This document shows, piece after piece, positions 9,306 through 17,720 of a stretch of 64,000 nucleotides of DNA. Every line of letters starts with the position of its first letter. Positions within the stretch are counted from its first letter, which is position 1. The position numbers and the translations under genes were made by a program. The notes beneath the pieces were generated by a model, which was not told where the DNA came from, searched no databases, and saw nothing but the letters and a program-made list of their open reading frames with translations. The DNA comes from Pseudomonas tohonis (GTDB lineage: Bacteria > Pseudomonadota > Gammaproteobacteria > Pseudomonadales > Pseudomonadaceae): contig NZ_AP023189.1 in assembly GCF_012767755.2 (NCBI RefSeq), positions 2,353,501 to 2,417,500 on the forward strand, read 5' to 3'.

Positions 9306-9812
9306 GGCCTCATCTTCTCAAGAGTTGGGGCCTCCACGAAACCCGGGGCGATTCACCGTGTACCAAGGGTCACGCTTCTTGACGAGAGAGTTGCGACGAA
9401 GAATTTCGACATCCTCAAGCGAAGCTACAACCTGCTCCAAGGCGAATGTCAGGCTCTGCTCCATTTCCTCGGAGAACGAAATTCCCATGCTGGTGATGTC
9501 CTGCCTCAAGGCTTGCGCGGCTTGCTCAGGCGTGTCGTGGGTAGGGAGTTTGTCGCGAATCTGACGAACGAAGGCTTCGATCTGCGGGGTTGTCACGGCA
9601 GCATTCCTTACTTGCAGTCCAGAGTTATCAACGGTCCTGGTTCGCTGGACGGGTCGTTCCGTTCGACATCCAGGCCGCTCCTTTTGGTGTCACTTTGCCA
9701 TCTTGTGGCCGGAGAGCCCAGCCCGAATTACTTAGGTTGGCGCATCGGGGTAAGCGTATAGGGAATATCGTGACACCGTCCCATCGAACCCAGCAACGGC
9801 AAGCCTCAACCG

Positions 9813-10271
9813 TCAGGCAGTGACTGGGGCAGGAAAGGCGGGCCAGGAGATATATTTTTGATTACAATCCGGCACGGTTTCCAAAAGCCAGTTCATCTCT
9901 GCTTCCGGCCCGCGTATCCCGCACTCCCACAGCTCCAGCACTCGCCACCCCATGGCCAGCAGGGCATTCTTGTTCCTGGTATCTCGGGCGACGTTCTGGT
10001 CAAATTTGCTCTGCCAGAATTCCGGGCGGGTACTGGGGGTAGTCGCATAGCGACAACCGAGGTGCCGATGCCAGAAGCACCCATGCACAAAAATGCATAC
10101 GCGATAGCGCGGAAGCACCAGATCCGGCCTTCCAGGGAGGTCCTTTTGGTGCAGGCGATACCTGAAGCCGTGTCGATGTAACAGACGCCGGACTTTCATT
10201 TCCGGCGATGTGTCACGGCTACGAATGCCCGCCATCATGCGAGACCTGATTTCTTTACTGACTATGTCCAT
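9813..10271 (-). CDS. vsr: Very short patch repair (Vsr) endonuclease
   Basis: The 152-residue product matches Vsr over its whole length: the start MDIVSKEIRSRMMAGI, then FRYRLH, the catalytic Asp in LPGRPDLVLP, VHGCFWHRH with the conserved His and Trp, and the zinc-site and basic segment CRYATTPSTRPEFWQSKF. Vsr nicks beside T in T:G mismatches arising from deamination of 5-methylcytosine, so it protects sites methylated by the adjacent C5 methyltransferase. Its start codon overlaps the first codons of that divergent gene. The 216 bp between its stop and the Z1 start hold no gene I can see and may carry the Z1 promoter. Confidence 0.92.
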   Translation of the reverse strand: MDIVSKEIRSRMMAGIRSRDTSPEMKVRRLLHRHGFRYRLHQKDLPGRPDLVLPRYRVCIFVHGCFWHRHLGCRYATTPSTRPEFWQSKFDQNVARDTRNKNALLAMGWRVLELWECGIRGPEAEMNWLLETVPDCNQKYISWPAFPAPVTA

Positions 10272-11958
10272 GACTCAAGACCAGCAGAACCTCTTCGAAG
10301 ATACGCTCAAAGACCCAACAGAAGAGCTTGCCCGTGCTATCCAAGTGGTTGACCTCTTCGCGGGCCCCGGGGGCTTGGGAGAAGGTTTCACTTCGTTCGG
10401 CGAAGGCAACCGCTTTGACATCGTCGTGTCTGCGGAAAAGGATCCTAAAGCCTGGCAAACTCTTCGTCTGAGGGCCTTTTATCGGCTGCTCAAGAAGGAG
10501 CGGCGTGACCGCCTCCATGAGTACTATAAGTACTGCAATGACCCATCCGCATCCGGTGAATTCACTCCTTCGGACGAAACAAGAGAGCTATGGGAGAAGG
10601 CAGCCAAAGAGGCCCAGTGCATCACCCTTGGTAGCGTCGAGGGAAACGCGGCTTTAGACAATGCTCTGGATCAACGTCCTGGCGGCCTCCAGCACGAGCG
10701 CCCGTGGGTTCTTATTGGTGGTCCGCCCTGTCAGGCTTACTCCGTCGTCGGGCGTGCCCGTAATCAGGCCAAGGTCGACTACGTGGCTGAAGAGGATCAC
10801 CGCCACTTCCTCTACAAGGAATACCTGCGAATTATTCGAGAGAAGCAGCCGACCATCTTCGTGATGGAAAACGTGAAGGGCATTCTCTCCTCCAAGATCA
10901 ACAACGAGCGGATATTCTCCAACATACTGAAAGACCTGTCTGCGCCCCCTGAGGGTGAGGCCGGTAAGCGCTACCACATCTATTCGTTGGTGACTGGGAC
11001 ACATTTTGCCCCGGATGACGATGTCGACAAGATTGATCCGCGGGCATTCATCATCAGAGCTGAGGACTACGGCATTCCTCAGGCTCGACATCGCGTCATC
11101 CTATTGGGGATCGCAGAAGACTGCCTCCCTGATGATGTGACCCAAGTAAAGCTGAGCAAGGACAGCCCGGTGGCTACTGTGGGGCAGGTTCTGGGGAATT
11201 TGCCAAAGCTGCGTAGCAGCTTGACCAAGATTGAGGATAGCCAAGATGCGTGGGCCTCTGTCGTAGTAGACCAAGTGAGGTACTTGCGCGATCAGGTCGA
11301 TGTTAAAGAGGAGCTGTGGCGAGCTTTGGGCGATGTCACGAAGGACTTCAATCCTCCGGCAACCCCTGGTGCAAGAAGGGTTCCGCGAGCTCCCGGCAAC
11401 GTTGATGGCGCGACTGGCAATCAAGCTCTTGATGAGTGGTACCGAGACAAGGATCTGAATTGCTGGCTTAACCATGAGGTTCGAGGGCATATGCCGACCG
11501 ATCTGCGTCGCTATGTTTTTGCAGCTGCCTACGCCAAGCTCAATGGTTTTTCCCCAAAGGGACACAAAGGTTTCAACCTTGAGGGCTTGGCGCCCGACCA
11601 TAAGAACTGGGAGAGTGGCGTATTCAGCGATCGATTCCGAGTACAGACGGAGAATCTGCCGGCTACGACGATCACCAGCCATATCTCCAAGGACGGGCAC
11701 TACTTCATCCACTATGACCCGCAACAGTGCCGCAGCCTGTCTGTGCGTGAAGCAGCTCGTATTCAAACCTTCCCAGATAACTACTTCTTCCAAGGAAATC
11801 GAACCGAGCAATTCCATCAGGTTGGCAATGCCGTTCCACCGCTATTGGCATCTAAGATCGCCAGAGTCGTCTTCCGATTGCTCTTCGAAAAAGTGAAAGC
11901 GTTCGACGAGAGGACAGCTGCGCTTGAGCAGGTGGAACCTAAAGCTGTGTGCGGTTGA
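10264..11958 (+). CDS. C5-cytosine DNA methyltransferase of the MORC/Z1 restriction system
   Basis: A 564-residue protein with the canonical motif order: I VVDLFAGPGGLGEG (28-41), IV GGPPCQAYSVVGRAR with catalytic Cys156, VI FVMENVKG, VIII QARHRVILLGI, IX/X SVREAARIQTFPDNY, and finally QVGNAVPPLLASKIA. The region between VIII and IX is long, as expected for a target-recognition domain, so specificity is probably not simple Dcm (CCWGG). I chose the ATG at 10264. An upstream start at 10210 would run deep into vsr, and no convincing Shine-Dalgarno distinguishes 10264 from 10270. It methylates host DNA against the neighbouring nuclease. With the Z1 gene broken it may now act as an orphan methylase with Vsr. 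Confidence 0.92.
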   Translation: MSMTQDQQNLFEDTLKDPTEELARAIQVVDLFAGPGGLGEGFTSFGEGNRFDIVVSAEKDPKAWQTLRLRAFYRLLKKERRDRLHEYYKYCNDPSASGEFTPSDETRELWEKAAKEAQCITLGSVEGNAALDNALDQRPGGLQHERPWVLIGGPPCQAYSVVGRARNQAKVDYVAEEDHRHFLYKEYLRIIREKQPTIFVMENVKGILSSKINNERIFSNILKDLSAPPEGEAGKRYHIYSLVTGTHFAPDDDVDKIDPRAFIIRAEDYGIPQARHRVILLGIAEDCLPDDVTQVKLSKDSPVATVGQVLGNLPKLRSSLTKIEDSQDAWASVVVDQVRYLRDQVDVKEELWRALGDVTKDFNPPATPGARRVPRAPGNVDGATGNQALDEWYRDKDLNCWLNHEVRGHMPTDLRRYVFAAAYAKLNGFSPKGHKGFNLEGLAPDHKNWESGVFSDRFRVQTENLPATTITSHISKDGHYFIHYDPQQCRSLSVREAARIQTFPDNYFFQGNRTEQFHQVGNAVPPLLASKIARVVFRLLFEKVKAFDERTAALEQVEPKAVCG

Positions 11959-12466
11959 TTTGAGTAGCTCTTCGTGATTTTTCTAGCTCTAGGAGCTAAG
12001 GAGCTAAGGAGCTGAGGGGCATGGAGGGGAGAGTCATGACCTTTTCCGCAACCTAGGCTTCCTCTTCGAAAGAGGGCTCCCCTCACTTTCCGCGATTAAA
12101 GGCATGATCGGCAGCCAGGCATACCAAGGGTATGCATGTGCTTGCGCGCTTCGCGCCCACCATTGAGCGTTGAGGCGTATGAACCGAAAACCAGCGCCTG
12201 CGGCCATCGAAGCCTATCCAGCGTCCTGCGGGCGCTCTGCTGTCATACGTGAATTGCTGGAGAGTTGGATCATGTTGACCAACGCGGCACACTGGCCTGC
12301 GCTCTGATCGCCTGACTCTTCCGTTTCAGGTTGGAGCTGCTCGCGCACCTGGCGCGGATATGCCGAAAGAGAAGACCGGATGTTCACTACAGCAGATGGA
12401 TTGGCCTGAATAGCGCAATCTGTCGGATGTGGCTCTAAGCGAGCCAAAATATCAGAGCGCAGCGGA
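11959..12466. other. 508-bp stretch without a convincing gene; short repeats and hairpins
   Basis: Just after the methyltransferase there is a stem TAGCTC/GAGCTA (11984-11998). It runs into three tandem copies of an 8-mer, GGAGCTAA twice and then GGAGCTGA (11992-12015). CCTCTT-CGA-AAGAGG at 12061-12075 is another small stem. A 42-codon rightward frame (12179-12306) has no recognisable similarity and no good ribosome site. The segment separates two converging genes and could contain weak terminators for both. Confidence 0.5.
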
Positions 12467-13270
12467 TCAGAACTTCTTGATCGCAAACCCCACCAACACC
12501 CGCCCACGCACCTCCACATCCGCCATCGGCACTGTGCGCGGCTTGTGGCTCGGGTTGTCCGCAATCAGTTCAAGCTGCTCTTGTCCCGCTAATTGCAGGC
12601 GGCGGATGAACAGGTGGTCGGCCCAGTTGATCAGGTAGACGCCGTCGCCATTGAAGGTGCTCACGCCGCAATCGACGATAACGGCGTCGCGGTCGTTGAG
12701 GGTATCGGCCATGCTGTTATCCCACAGGACGACAATGGCCAGTTGATCCGCACTCGAATACGCCGCAGCTTTTTCCTGCAGAAAGGCTTCATTGAGCGTC
12801 AGGCTGCTGATGGTTTCGCTGTAATCAGCCGGTCTCGGAGCGCTGGAGGGCGATTGATTGAAGTTGTAGTGAGAGATTGAAATCTCTTTGCGATCGCCAC
12901 TAGTTGGGTGAGTGGCGACCCCTTTCAACTCTTCCAGCACGACTTGAATCGCGTCTGCCGTGATGGGCTCTTCGAGTTTGCTGAATCTGGCCTGCGCAGT
13001 GGTTAACCAGGACTGGATATCCACCGATGCGGTGTCTTTGCGTGGCGGGGCACCGGTGCCGGTCAGCAGCCAGTCGATGGTGGTGTCGTACTTCCTGGCA
13101 ATGGCGATAAGGTTGTCATTGCGCAGGTTCTCGGTATTGCCGCTGTACCACCTACGCACCGCTTCGTAGCTGACTCCACATGCATCGGCAATATCCCTCT
13201 TTATCCGCCGCACATCGATATCCGGCTTCCGTGCCTGCACGAGTAGATCTAAGCGGTCGGTAATTTTCAT
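12467..13270 (-). CDS. CI-like repressor: HTH plus S24/LexA-type domain without the catalytic lysine
   Basis: A 267-residue protein from the ATG at 13270; an upstream in-frame start at 13303 only adds a tail unlike the family. Residues about 22-47 form the HTH (RRIKRDIADACGVSYEAVRRW), followed by LIAIARKYDTTIDWLLTG as in phage repressors. The C-terminal S24 fold has the nucleophile-type Ser186 in WDNSMADTL and GDGVYLINW. At the place of the general-base Lys it reads FIRRLQ, so Arg223 replaces Lys. LexA/CI-type self-cleavage needs the Ser-Lys pair, so this repressor is probably not cleaved by RecA activation. It likely binds the dyad upstream of its own start and marks the edge of the phage-derived island. 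Confidence 0.82.
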   Translation of the reverse strand: MKITDRLDLLVQARKPDIDVRRIKRDIADACGVSYEAVRRWYSGNTENLRNDNLIAIARKYDTTIDWLLTGTGAPPRKDTASVDIQSWLTTAQARFSKLEEPITADAIQVVLEELKGVATHPTSGDRKEISISHYNFNQSPSSAPRPADYSETISSLTLNEAFLQEKAAAYSSADQLAIVVLWDNSMADTLNDRDAVIVDCGVSTFNGDGVYLINWADHLFIRRLQLAGQEQLELIADNPSHKPRTVPMADVEVRGRVLVGFAIKKF

Positions 13271-13305
13271 GCGGCGCAATCTACAAGAGCGCACAGCAAG
13301 CAAGA

Positions 13306-13322
13306 TTGTGTTTATTTCACAA
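13306..13322. promoter_or_regulatory. Candidate operator between the repressor and luxR-type genes
   Basis: TTGTG (13306-13310) and CACAA (13318-13322) form a dyad with a 7-base AT-rich centre. It lies 36 bp upstream of the repressor start and 54 bp upstream of the divergent LuxR gene, so it could serve autoregulation of the repressor and control of luxR. Confidence 0.4.
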
Positions 13323-13375
13323 CTATGCTTGTATTTTGAGGTGCATGTTTTCTAAATGAGAGGGAGCTCAATTTC

Positions 13376-14227
13376 ATGAACGCGCGTCTCGCTGAATGGA
13401 CCCAAGACATCATCACCATCCTCACCCAACCCCCGGGCCAACCCCAGCTGCAGGCTTTGACCGACTGGCTGCAGCGAACCGCCCCGGTCGATCACGTCTC
13501 GCTGTTCCTCTTCGAAGGCAGCGATGCGCCCTTGCCGCTGTTCCACACCTTGCCCGCCGAGCTGCAGGCCACCTTCATCGACGACTACCGTGGCGGTTCG
13601 TACCTGTTCGATCCGTTCTTCCTCGCCTGCACCTTCGAGCGGCCGGATGGCCTCTACAGCATGCGCACGCTGGCGCCGGGGAGCTTTCGGGACAACCACT
13701 ATTTCCAGCTCTACTACCGCCGCCTGGAATTGAGCGAGGAGCTGGGCTTCTTCACCACGCCCGCGCCGGGTTGCCGCGCGGTGTTGTCGTTGATGCGCGG
13801 GCAGGGTGGGGCGGTGTTCAGCGAGGAGGAGCTGGAGCTCCTGGGCATCGCGGCGCCGGTGGTGCAGGAGGTGGTGCGCCTGGCCTGTGAGGCGCGGGGC
13901 CAGCCGCCGGTGGATGCGCTGCAGCCCAGCGACCATGTGCGCGAGGTGTTCAGCCTGTTTGCGCGGGAGCTGCTGACGCCGCGCGAGTGCAAGGTGGTGC
14001 AGCTGCTGTTGCAGGGCTATTCCAGCAGCGAGATCGCCCAGCAGCTGCGCATCACCCGGGGCACGGTGAAGGTTCACCGGCGCAACCTCTACGACAAGCT
14101 GGAGATCGGCACCCAGGCGGAGCTGTTCGGGTTGTTCGTGCGTGAGCTGATGGGCGCGCGGATGTTCAGCCGGCCGCAGCGACGCGGCCGTGCCCAGTCG
14201 CGCTCTGCTGTCAGCCGGAGCCAATGA
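13376..14227 (+). CDS. LuxR-family transcriptional regulator
   Basis: A 283-residue protein preceded by GAGGGAG at good spacing. The first 190 residues form a PAS/GAF-like sensory domain rich in aromatic residues (FIDDYRGGSYLFDPFF, HYFQLYYRRLELSEELGFF). The C-terminus carries a GerE-type HTH: ELLTPRECKVVQLLLQGYSSSEIA, then the recognition helix region TRGTVKVHRRNLYDKL. There is no receiver domain and no autoinducer-binding signature I can identify, so the signal is unknown. After the HTH comes a basic tail (RPQRRGRAQSR). It is divergent from the S24 repressor; the next gene is a tricarboxylate symporter 197 bp downstream, with no evidence that it is a target. Confidence 0.85.
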   Translation: MNARLAEWTQDIITILTQPPGQPQLQALTDWLQRTAPVDHVSLFLFEGSDAPLPLFHTLPAELQATFIDDYRGGSYLFDPFFLACTFERPDGLYSMRTLAPGSFRDNHYFQLYYRRLELSEELGFFTTPAPGCRAVLSLMRGQGGAVFSEEELELLGIAAPVVQEVVRLACEARGQPPVDALQPSDHVREVFSLFARELLTPRECKVVQLLLQGYSSSEIAQQLRITRGTVKVHRRNLYDKLEIGTQAELFGLFVRELMGARMFSRPQRRGRAQSRSAVSRSQ

Positions 14228-14424
14228 GCACCATCCCTGCGCGCCATCGAGCGCTGCATCCCTGCATCTTCCTGCCTGCCTCGGCGGGCCCGATCCAGGC
14301 GCATTGATAAATTCCATGCATCAATGGATGCAAACAAAGCACTTATCGTTTCAAAGTGTGTCAATCAGAATCCGGCGGCAGAAAGCGCTAATAAGCCCAA
14401 ACAAGACCGCTGGAGAAACACCTC

Positions 14425-15729
14425 ATGCATGCCTCCCCCAAGCCAGGCTCGTCTGCCGCCCGTTCCAAGGCGGGCGCTGTATTCCGAGTCACGTCCGGCA
14501 ACTTTCTCGAACAGTTCGACTTCTTCCTCTTCGGCTTCTACGCCACGCAGATAGCGGCCGTCTTCTTCCCTGCCTCGAGTGAGTTCGCCTCGCTGATGAT
14601 GACCTTCGCCGTGTTCGGCGCCGGCTTCCTGATGCGCCCGCTGGGGGCCGTGATCCTGGGCGCCTACATCGATGATGTCGGCCGCCGGAAGGGGTTGATC
14701 GTCACGCTTTCCATCATGGCCAGCGGTACGCTGCTGATCGTTCTCGTGCCGGGCTACTCGAGCATCGGCCTGTGGGCTCCGCTGCTGGTGCTCGTCGGGC
14801 GGCTGCTCCAGGGCTTCTCGGCGGGCGCCGAGCTGGGCGGTGTGTCGGTCTACCTGGCGGAGATGGCCACGCCGGGGCGCAAGGGCTTCTACACCAGCTG
14901 GCAGTCCGCCAGCCAGCAGGCGGCCATCGTCGTAGCCGCCGCGCTGGGGTACGGCCTCAACCAGCTGATGGCGCCGTCGATGGTCGCCGACTGGGGCTGG
15001 AGGATTCCGTTCGCCATCGGCTGCATCATCATCCCCTTCATCTTCTTCCTCCGTCGCAGCCTCCAGGAAACCGAGGAGTTCACCCGCCGCACCCAGCGCC
15101 CGACGATGAAGCAGGTCTTCGCCACCCTGGCCGCGAACTGGAGCATCGTCCTGGGCGGCATGCTGATGGTGGCGATGACCACGACCGCGTTCTACCTCAT
15201 CACCGTGTATGCGCCCACATTCGGCAAGACGGTGCTGAATCTCAGTACCACCGACGCCTTGCTCGTCACCCTGCTGGTCGGCCTCTCGAACTTCTTCTGG
15301 CTCCCCATCGGCGGGCACCTGAGCGATCGCTTCGGGCGCAAACCCATCCTCATCGCCATGACCACGCTGGCCATCTTCACGGCCTACCCGGCGCTGTCGT
15401 TCCTCGCCCAGGCGCCGAGTTTCGAGCACATGCTGGAAGTCCTGCTGTGGCTGTCGTTCATCTATGGCCTCTACAACGGCGCGATGATCCCGGCCCTCAC
15501 CGAAATCATGCCGGTGGAGGTCCGTGTCGCCGGCTTCTCGCTGGCCTACAGCCTGGCCACCGCCGTGTTCGGCGGCTTCACCCCCGCGATTTCCACCTGG
15601 CTCATCCACCTGAGTGGCGACAAGGGCGCGCCGGGCTACTGGGTGACCTTCGCCGCGCTCTGCGCCCTCTGTTCCACCCTCGTGCTCTACCGCCGGAGCG
15701 CCTCGCGCGCGCCCGTCCCCGCTTGCTGA
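14425..15729 (+). CDS. MFS tricarboxylate:proton symporter (CitA/TcuC-like)
   Basis: A 434-residue inner-membrane transporter of the metabolite:H+ symporter family, with about 12 hydrophobic segments. Characteristic stretches are [17 protein letters not shown] in helix 1, [13 protein letters not shown] in the loop 2-3 signature, [15 protein letters not shown] and [20 protein letters not shown]. These match citrate and tricarballylate symporters closely. It is followed 12 bp later by a putative periplasmic aconitate isomerase and then a convergent LysR regulator. The cluster therefore probably takes up trans-aconitate, citrate or tricarballylate. Substrate choice is inferred. Confidence 0.8.
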   Translation: MHASPKPGSSAARSKAGAVFRVTSGNFLEQFDFFLFGFYATQIAAVFFPASSEFASLMMTFAVFGAGFLMRPLGAVILGAYIDDVGRRKGLIVTLSIMASGTLLIVLVPGYSSIGLWAPLLVLVGRLLQGFSAGAELGGVSVYLAEMATPGRKGFYTSWQSASQQAAIVVAAALGYGLNQLMAPSMVADWGWRIPFAIGCIIIPFIFFLRRSLQETEEFTRRTQRPTMKQVFATLAANWSIVLGGMLMVAMTTTAFYLITVYAPTFGKTVLNLSTTDALLVTLLVGLSNFFWLPIGGHLSDRFGRKPILIAMTTLAIFTAYPALSFLAQAPSFEHMLEVLLWLSFIYGLYNGAMIPALTEIMPVEVRVAGFSLAYSLATAVFGGFTPAISTWLIHLSGDKGAPGYWVTFAALCALCSTLVLYRRSASRAPVPAC

Positions 15730-15741
15730 GGATTCATTTCG

Positions 15742-16518
15742 ATGAAGGTATTTTCAAAACGTCTCGTCGCGCTCGCCCTCGGCCTGTGCGCGATCCATGC
15801 GACCGCACGCGCGGAAGAGCTGAACGTCATGACCTCGGGCGGCTTCACCGCGGCCTTCAAATTGCTGAGCCCGCAGTACGCGCAGAGCAGCGGCGATACG
15901 GTGAACACCATTCTCGGCCCCTCCATGGGCAATGCTCGCGAGGCCATCCCCAATCGCCTGGCGCGAGGGGAGCACGCCGACGTCGTGATCATGGTCGGGT
16001 ATGCGCTGGATGAGCTGATCAAGCAGGGCAAGGTGGACCCGGCCTCCAGGGTCGAGCTGGCGGATTCGCGCATCGGCATGGTCGTGAAGCAGGGCGCCCC
16101 CAAGCCGGCGATCGATACCGAGGAAGCGCTGAAGCGCACGCTGCTGAACGCCCGGTCGCTCGCCTATTCCGATAGCGCCAGCGGGGTCTACATCCAGAAC
16201 GAGTTGTTCAGGAAGCTCGGCGTCCAGCAGCAGGTCGGGCCGAAGGCAAGCATGATCGAACGGATTCCGGTTGCCTCCACCGTCGCCTCGGGTGAGTACG
16301 AGATGGGCTTCCAGCAAGTCGCCGAACTCTTGCCCGTGCCGGGCGTCACCTTCGTCGGCAAGATCCCGGAGTCGCTGCAGTCCGTAACCCGCTACTCCGC
16401 CGGTATTCCCCGCAATGCCGAGCACCCGGAGAGGGCGAAGGCGTTGCTGGCCTACCTGTCCTCGTCGGCGGCACAACCCGTCGTTCGCTCCACCGGCCTG
16501 GATTCAATCCCCCGCTAG
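15742..16518 (+). CDS. Periplasmic ModA-like protein, putative aconitate isomerase
   Basis: A 258-residue protein with a clear signal peptide (cleavage after ATARA, about residue 24). It belongs to the molybdate-binding-like (SBP type II) fold: LNVMTSGGFTAAFKLL, GPSMGNAREAIPNRLARGEHADVVIMVG, SLAYSDSASGVYIQNEL. No ABC permease or ATPase is nearby, which argues against a transport role. From family knowledge, a characterised Pseudomonas aconitate isomerase (cis/trans-aconitate) belongs to this group and resembles a periplasmic binding protein. The partner symporter fits that: it would import the isomer made in the periplasm. Plain tricarboxylate binding is the alternative. Confidence 0.65.
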   Translation: MKVFSKRLVALALGLCAIHATARAEELNVMTSGGFTAAFKLLSPQYAQSSGDTVNTILGPSMGNAREAIPNRLARGEHADVVIMVGYALDELIKQGKVDPASRVELADSRIGMVVKQGAPKPAIDTEEALKRTLLNARSLAYSDSASGVYIQNELFRKLGVQQQVGPKASMIERIPVASTVASGEYEMGFQQVAELLPVPGVTFVGKIPESLQSVTRYSAGIPRNAEHPERAKALLAYLSSSAAQPVVRSTGLDSIPR

Positions 16519-17412
16519 CCTGGCCGGCATGCTCCGGACCAGCCGTTCCAGCTCGAGCGCGGCGGGCGTCAGCGTACGCCCGCGCCGCTTGATCAGGCCC
16601 ACGTTGCGCAGCACCTGTGGCTCCTCCAGCGGTACGGCCTTGAGAATCGGGTGAGGGGTACGCGGCATGGCGATCGAGGGGACGGCCGCCACGCCCAGCC
16701 CGGCCTCCACCAGGCCTATCGCCGTGGTGACGTGCCGGGTCTCGCAGATGCTGTCCTTCGCAGGGTGCAGGCGCTTCAGCGCCTGGCTCATGATGAGGCG
16801 GTTCCCCGATGTCTTGTCCAGGGCGATGTAGTCGTGCTCATACATCTCCGACCAGGTCACCGAGGCCCGGTCCGCCAGGGGATGATCACGCCGGCAGGCC
16901 ATCACATAGCGCTCTTCGAGCAGCAGGTCGAACGTCACTTCCGGGCTCAAGTGCCCACTGAAGCTGACGCCGAAATCCGCCTCGCCACTGGCCACGGCGC
17001 CGTTCACTTCATGGGCGCTCGCATCCACGACCGTGATCCTGATGCGTGGATACAACCGATGAAACTCGCTGATCGCCTGCGGCATGAAGTAATAGGCCGC
17101 CGAAGGCACGCAGGCGACCGTGACGCGCTCCGTCCTGCTGGAGGCGATATCGCTGATGCTCATCAACGCGTTGTCCAGCTCGTCGAGCACCCGCTCCACT
17201 TCGGGAACGAAGGCACGCCCGATCGCCGTCAGGCTCACCCGGCGGGTCGTCCGCTCGAACAGCTTCACGTTGAGGGCGGATTCGAGTTTCTCGATGCGCC
17301 GGCTCAGTGCCGGCTGGGTGATCTTCACCGCCTCGGCCGCCTTGCGAAAACTGCCGTTCTCCACCACGGCCCGAAACGCCTGGAGGTCGTTCAAATCGAA
17401 GTTGATGCTCAT
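16504..17412 (-). CDS. LysR-family regulator of the tricarboxylate cluster
   Basis: A 302-residue protein from the ATG at 17412; a GTG three codons earlier has no better ribosome site. The HTH is at residues 6-65 (LNDLQAFRAVVENGSFRKAAEAV, then TQPALSRRIEKLE, LFERTTRRVSLT). A periplasmic-binding-like effector domain follows, ending RSMPARLAGD. Its 3' end overlaps the isomerase gene by 15 bp on the opposite strand. LysR genes beside uptake and catabolic genes usually control them with the substrate as co-inducer; that link is inferred. Confidence 0.88.
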   Translation of the reverse strand: MSINFDLNDLQAFRAVVENGSFRKAAEAVKITQPALSRRIEKLESALNVKLFERTTRRVSLTAIGRAFVPEVERVLDELDNALMSISDIASSRTERVTVACVPSAAYYFMPQAISEFHRLYPRIRITVVDASAHEVNGAVASGEADFGVSFSGHLSPEVTFDLLLEERYVMACRRDHPLADRASVTWSEMYEHDYIALDKTSGNRLIMSQALKRLHPAKDSICETRHVTTAIGLVEAGLGVAAVPSIAMPRTPHPILKAVPLEEPQVLRNVGLIKRRGRTLTPAALELERLVRSMPARLAGD

Positions 17413-17488
17413 CCGAGTCACCGTATTGATAACGGGAGTGCATCAATACCATGTTTGGAAAACTCCGGGTCGATGGGATTCGCTTCGG

Positions 17489-17517
17489 TTCCCCACCTGG
17501 GCTGTGCAGGTGGGGAA
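17489..17517. repeat. Perfect 11-bp inverted repeat, strong intergenic hairpin
   Basis: TTCCCCACCTG (17489-17499) pairs with CAGGTGGGGAA (17507-17517) around a 7-base loop. It lies 77 bp upstream of the LysR start. No T-run follows, so it may be a REP-like element or a transcript-stabilising hairpin rather than a terminator. Confidence 0.6.
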
Positions 17518-17624
17518 GGGCGCTTCGCCAGATGGCTCGCGGATTCCGGCGCAGTGATCGGCGGGCTCCCTGGCTGTATCGCTCGTCGGCCTCGGGCAGG
17601 TCCACTTTCCCTTCTTGCCTGCTA

Positions 17625-17655
17625 TTGACCTTAACTTAGCTTGAGGTTCTATCGT
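17625..17655 (+). promoter_or_regulatory. SoxR-box promoter with 19-bp spacer
   Basis: A -35 TTGACC (17625-17630) and -10 TATCGT (17650-17655) are separated by 19 bp, the overlong spacing typical of MerR-family-activated promoters. Inside the spacer region, CCTTAACTTAGCTTGAGG (17629-17646) matches the E. coli SoxR box at 15 of 18 positions. It drives the two genes that start at 17721 and 18211. SoxR itself is not in the window. Confidence 0.75.
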
Positions 17656-17720
17656 CCTGCCCGTTCTTGCCCGCCACCCAGAGCGTGGCAAGCGTCTTTT
17701 GCAACCAACAAGGACCCGGA

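Larger units (their letters stand above)
8044..9355 (-). mobile_element. Complete IS3-family insertion sequence, 1312 bp, in the Z1 helicase gene
   Basis: The inverted ends extend to 8043-8070 and 9329-9356 and match at 26 of 28 positions; each element end begins TGAATCGCCCCGG. The 3-bp direct repeat CCG (8041-8043 and 9356-9358) flanks it, the usual IS3-family duplication. It encodes OrfA and OrfB in the leftward direction. Both frames and both ends are intact, so the copy looks recent and potentially active. Confidence 0.93.
5639..9596 (-). pseudogene. Z1-type superfamily II helicase gene, split by an IS3-family element
   Basis: The gene starts at a GTG at 9596 (Shine-Dalgarno AAGGA at about 9605) and reads 80 codons to 9357. 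There the insertion at 8044-9355 interrupts it. Joining 9356 to 8040 with one copy of the CCG duplication restores an open frame through W-Y-T-G-P-A-M-K-D to the stop at 5639, 880 codons in all. Downstream of the break are Walker A GYVQSGKT, a DDEC box, motif III YTATPFA and the C-terminal Z1 block with GGTVLARGLTLEG and QMGRWFGYR. Only 83 N-terminal residues are separated, so the 797-residue frame from 8032 keeps every helicase motif. It might still be made if a promoter in the IS reads out. Without that, the restriction arm should be dead or weak. Confidence 0.85.

Noticed and set aside
11984..12075. Tandem GGAGCTAA copies and small stems as a CRISPR-like array or an origin
   Set aside because: Only three 8-bp units without spacers, no cas genes and no DnaA-box cluster.
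12179..12306. A 42-codon rightward frame between the methylase and the repressor
   Set aside because: No similarity, weak ribosome site, and no support beyond an open frame.
599..13303. A complete prophage spanning the left 13 kb
   Set aside because: Only regulator-like and methyltransferase genes look phage-derived; no integrase, packaging, capsid or tail gene is present and no att repeat was found. It reads as a defence island with phage remnants.
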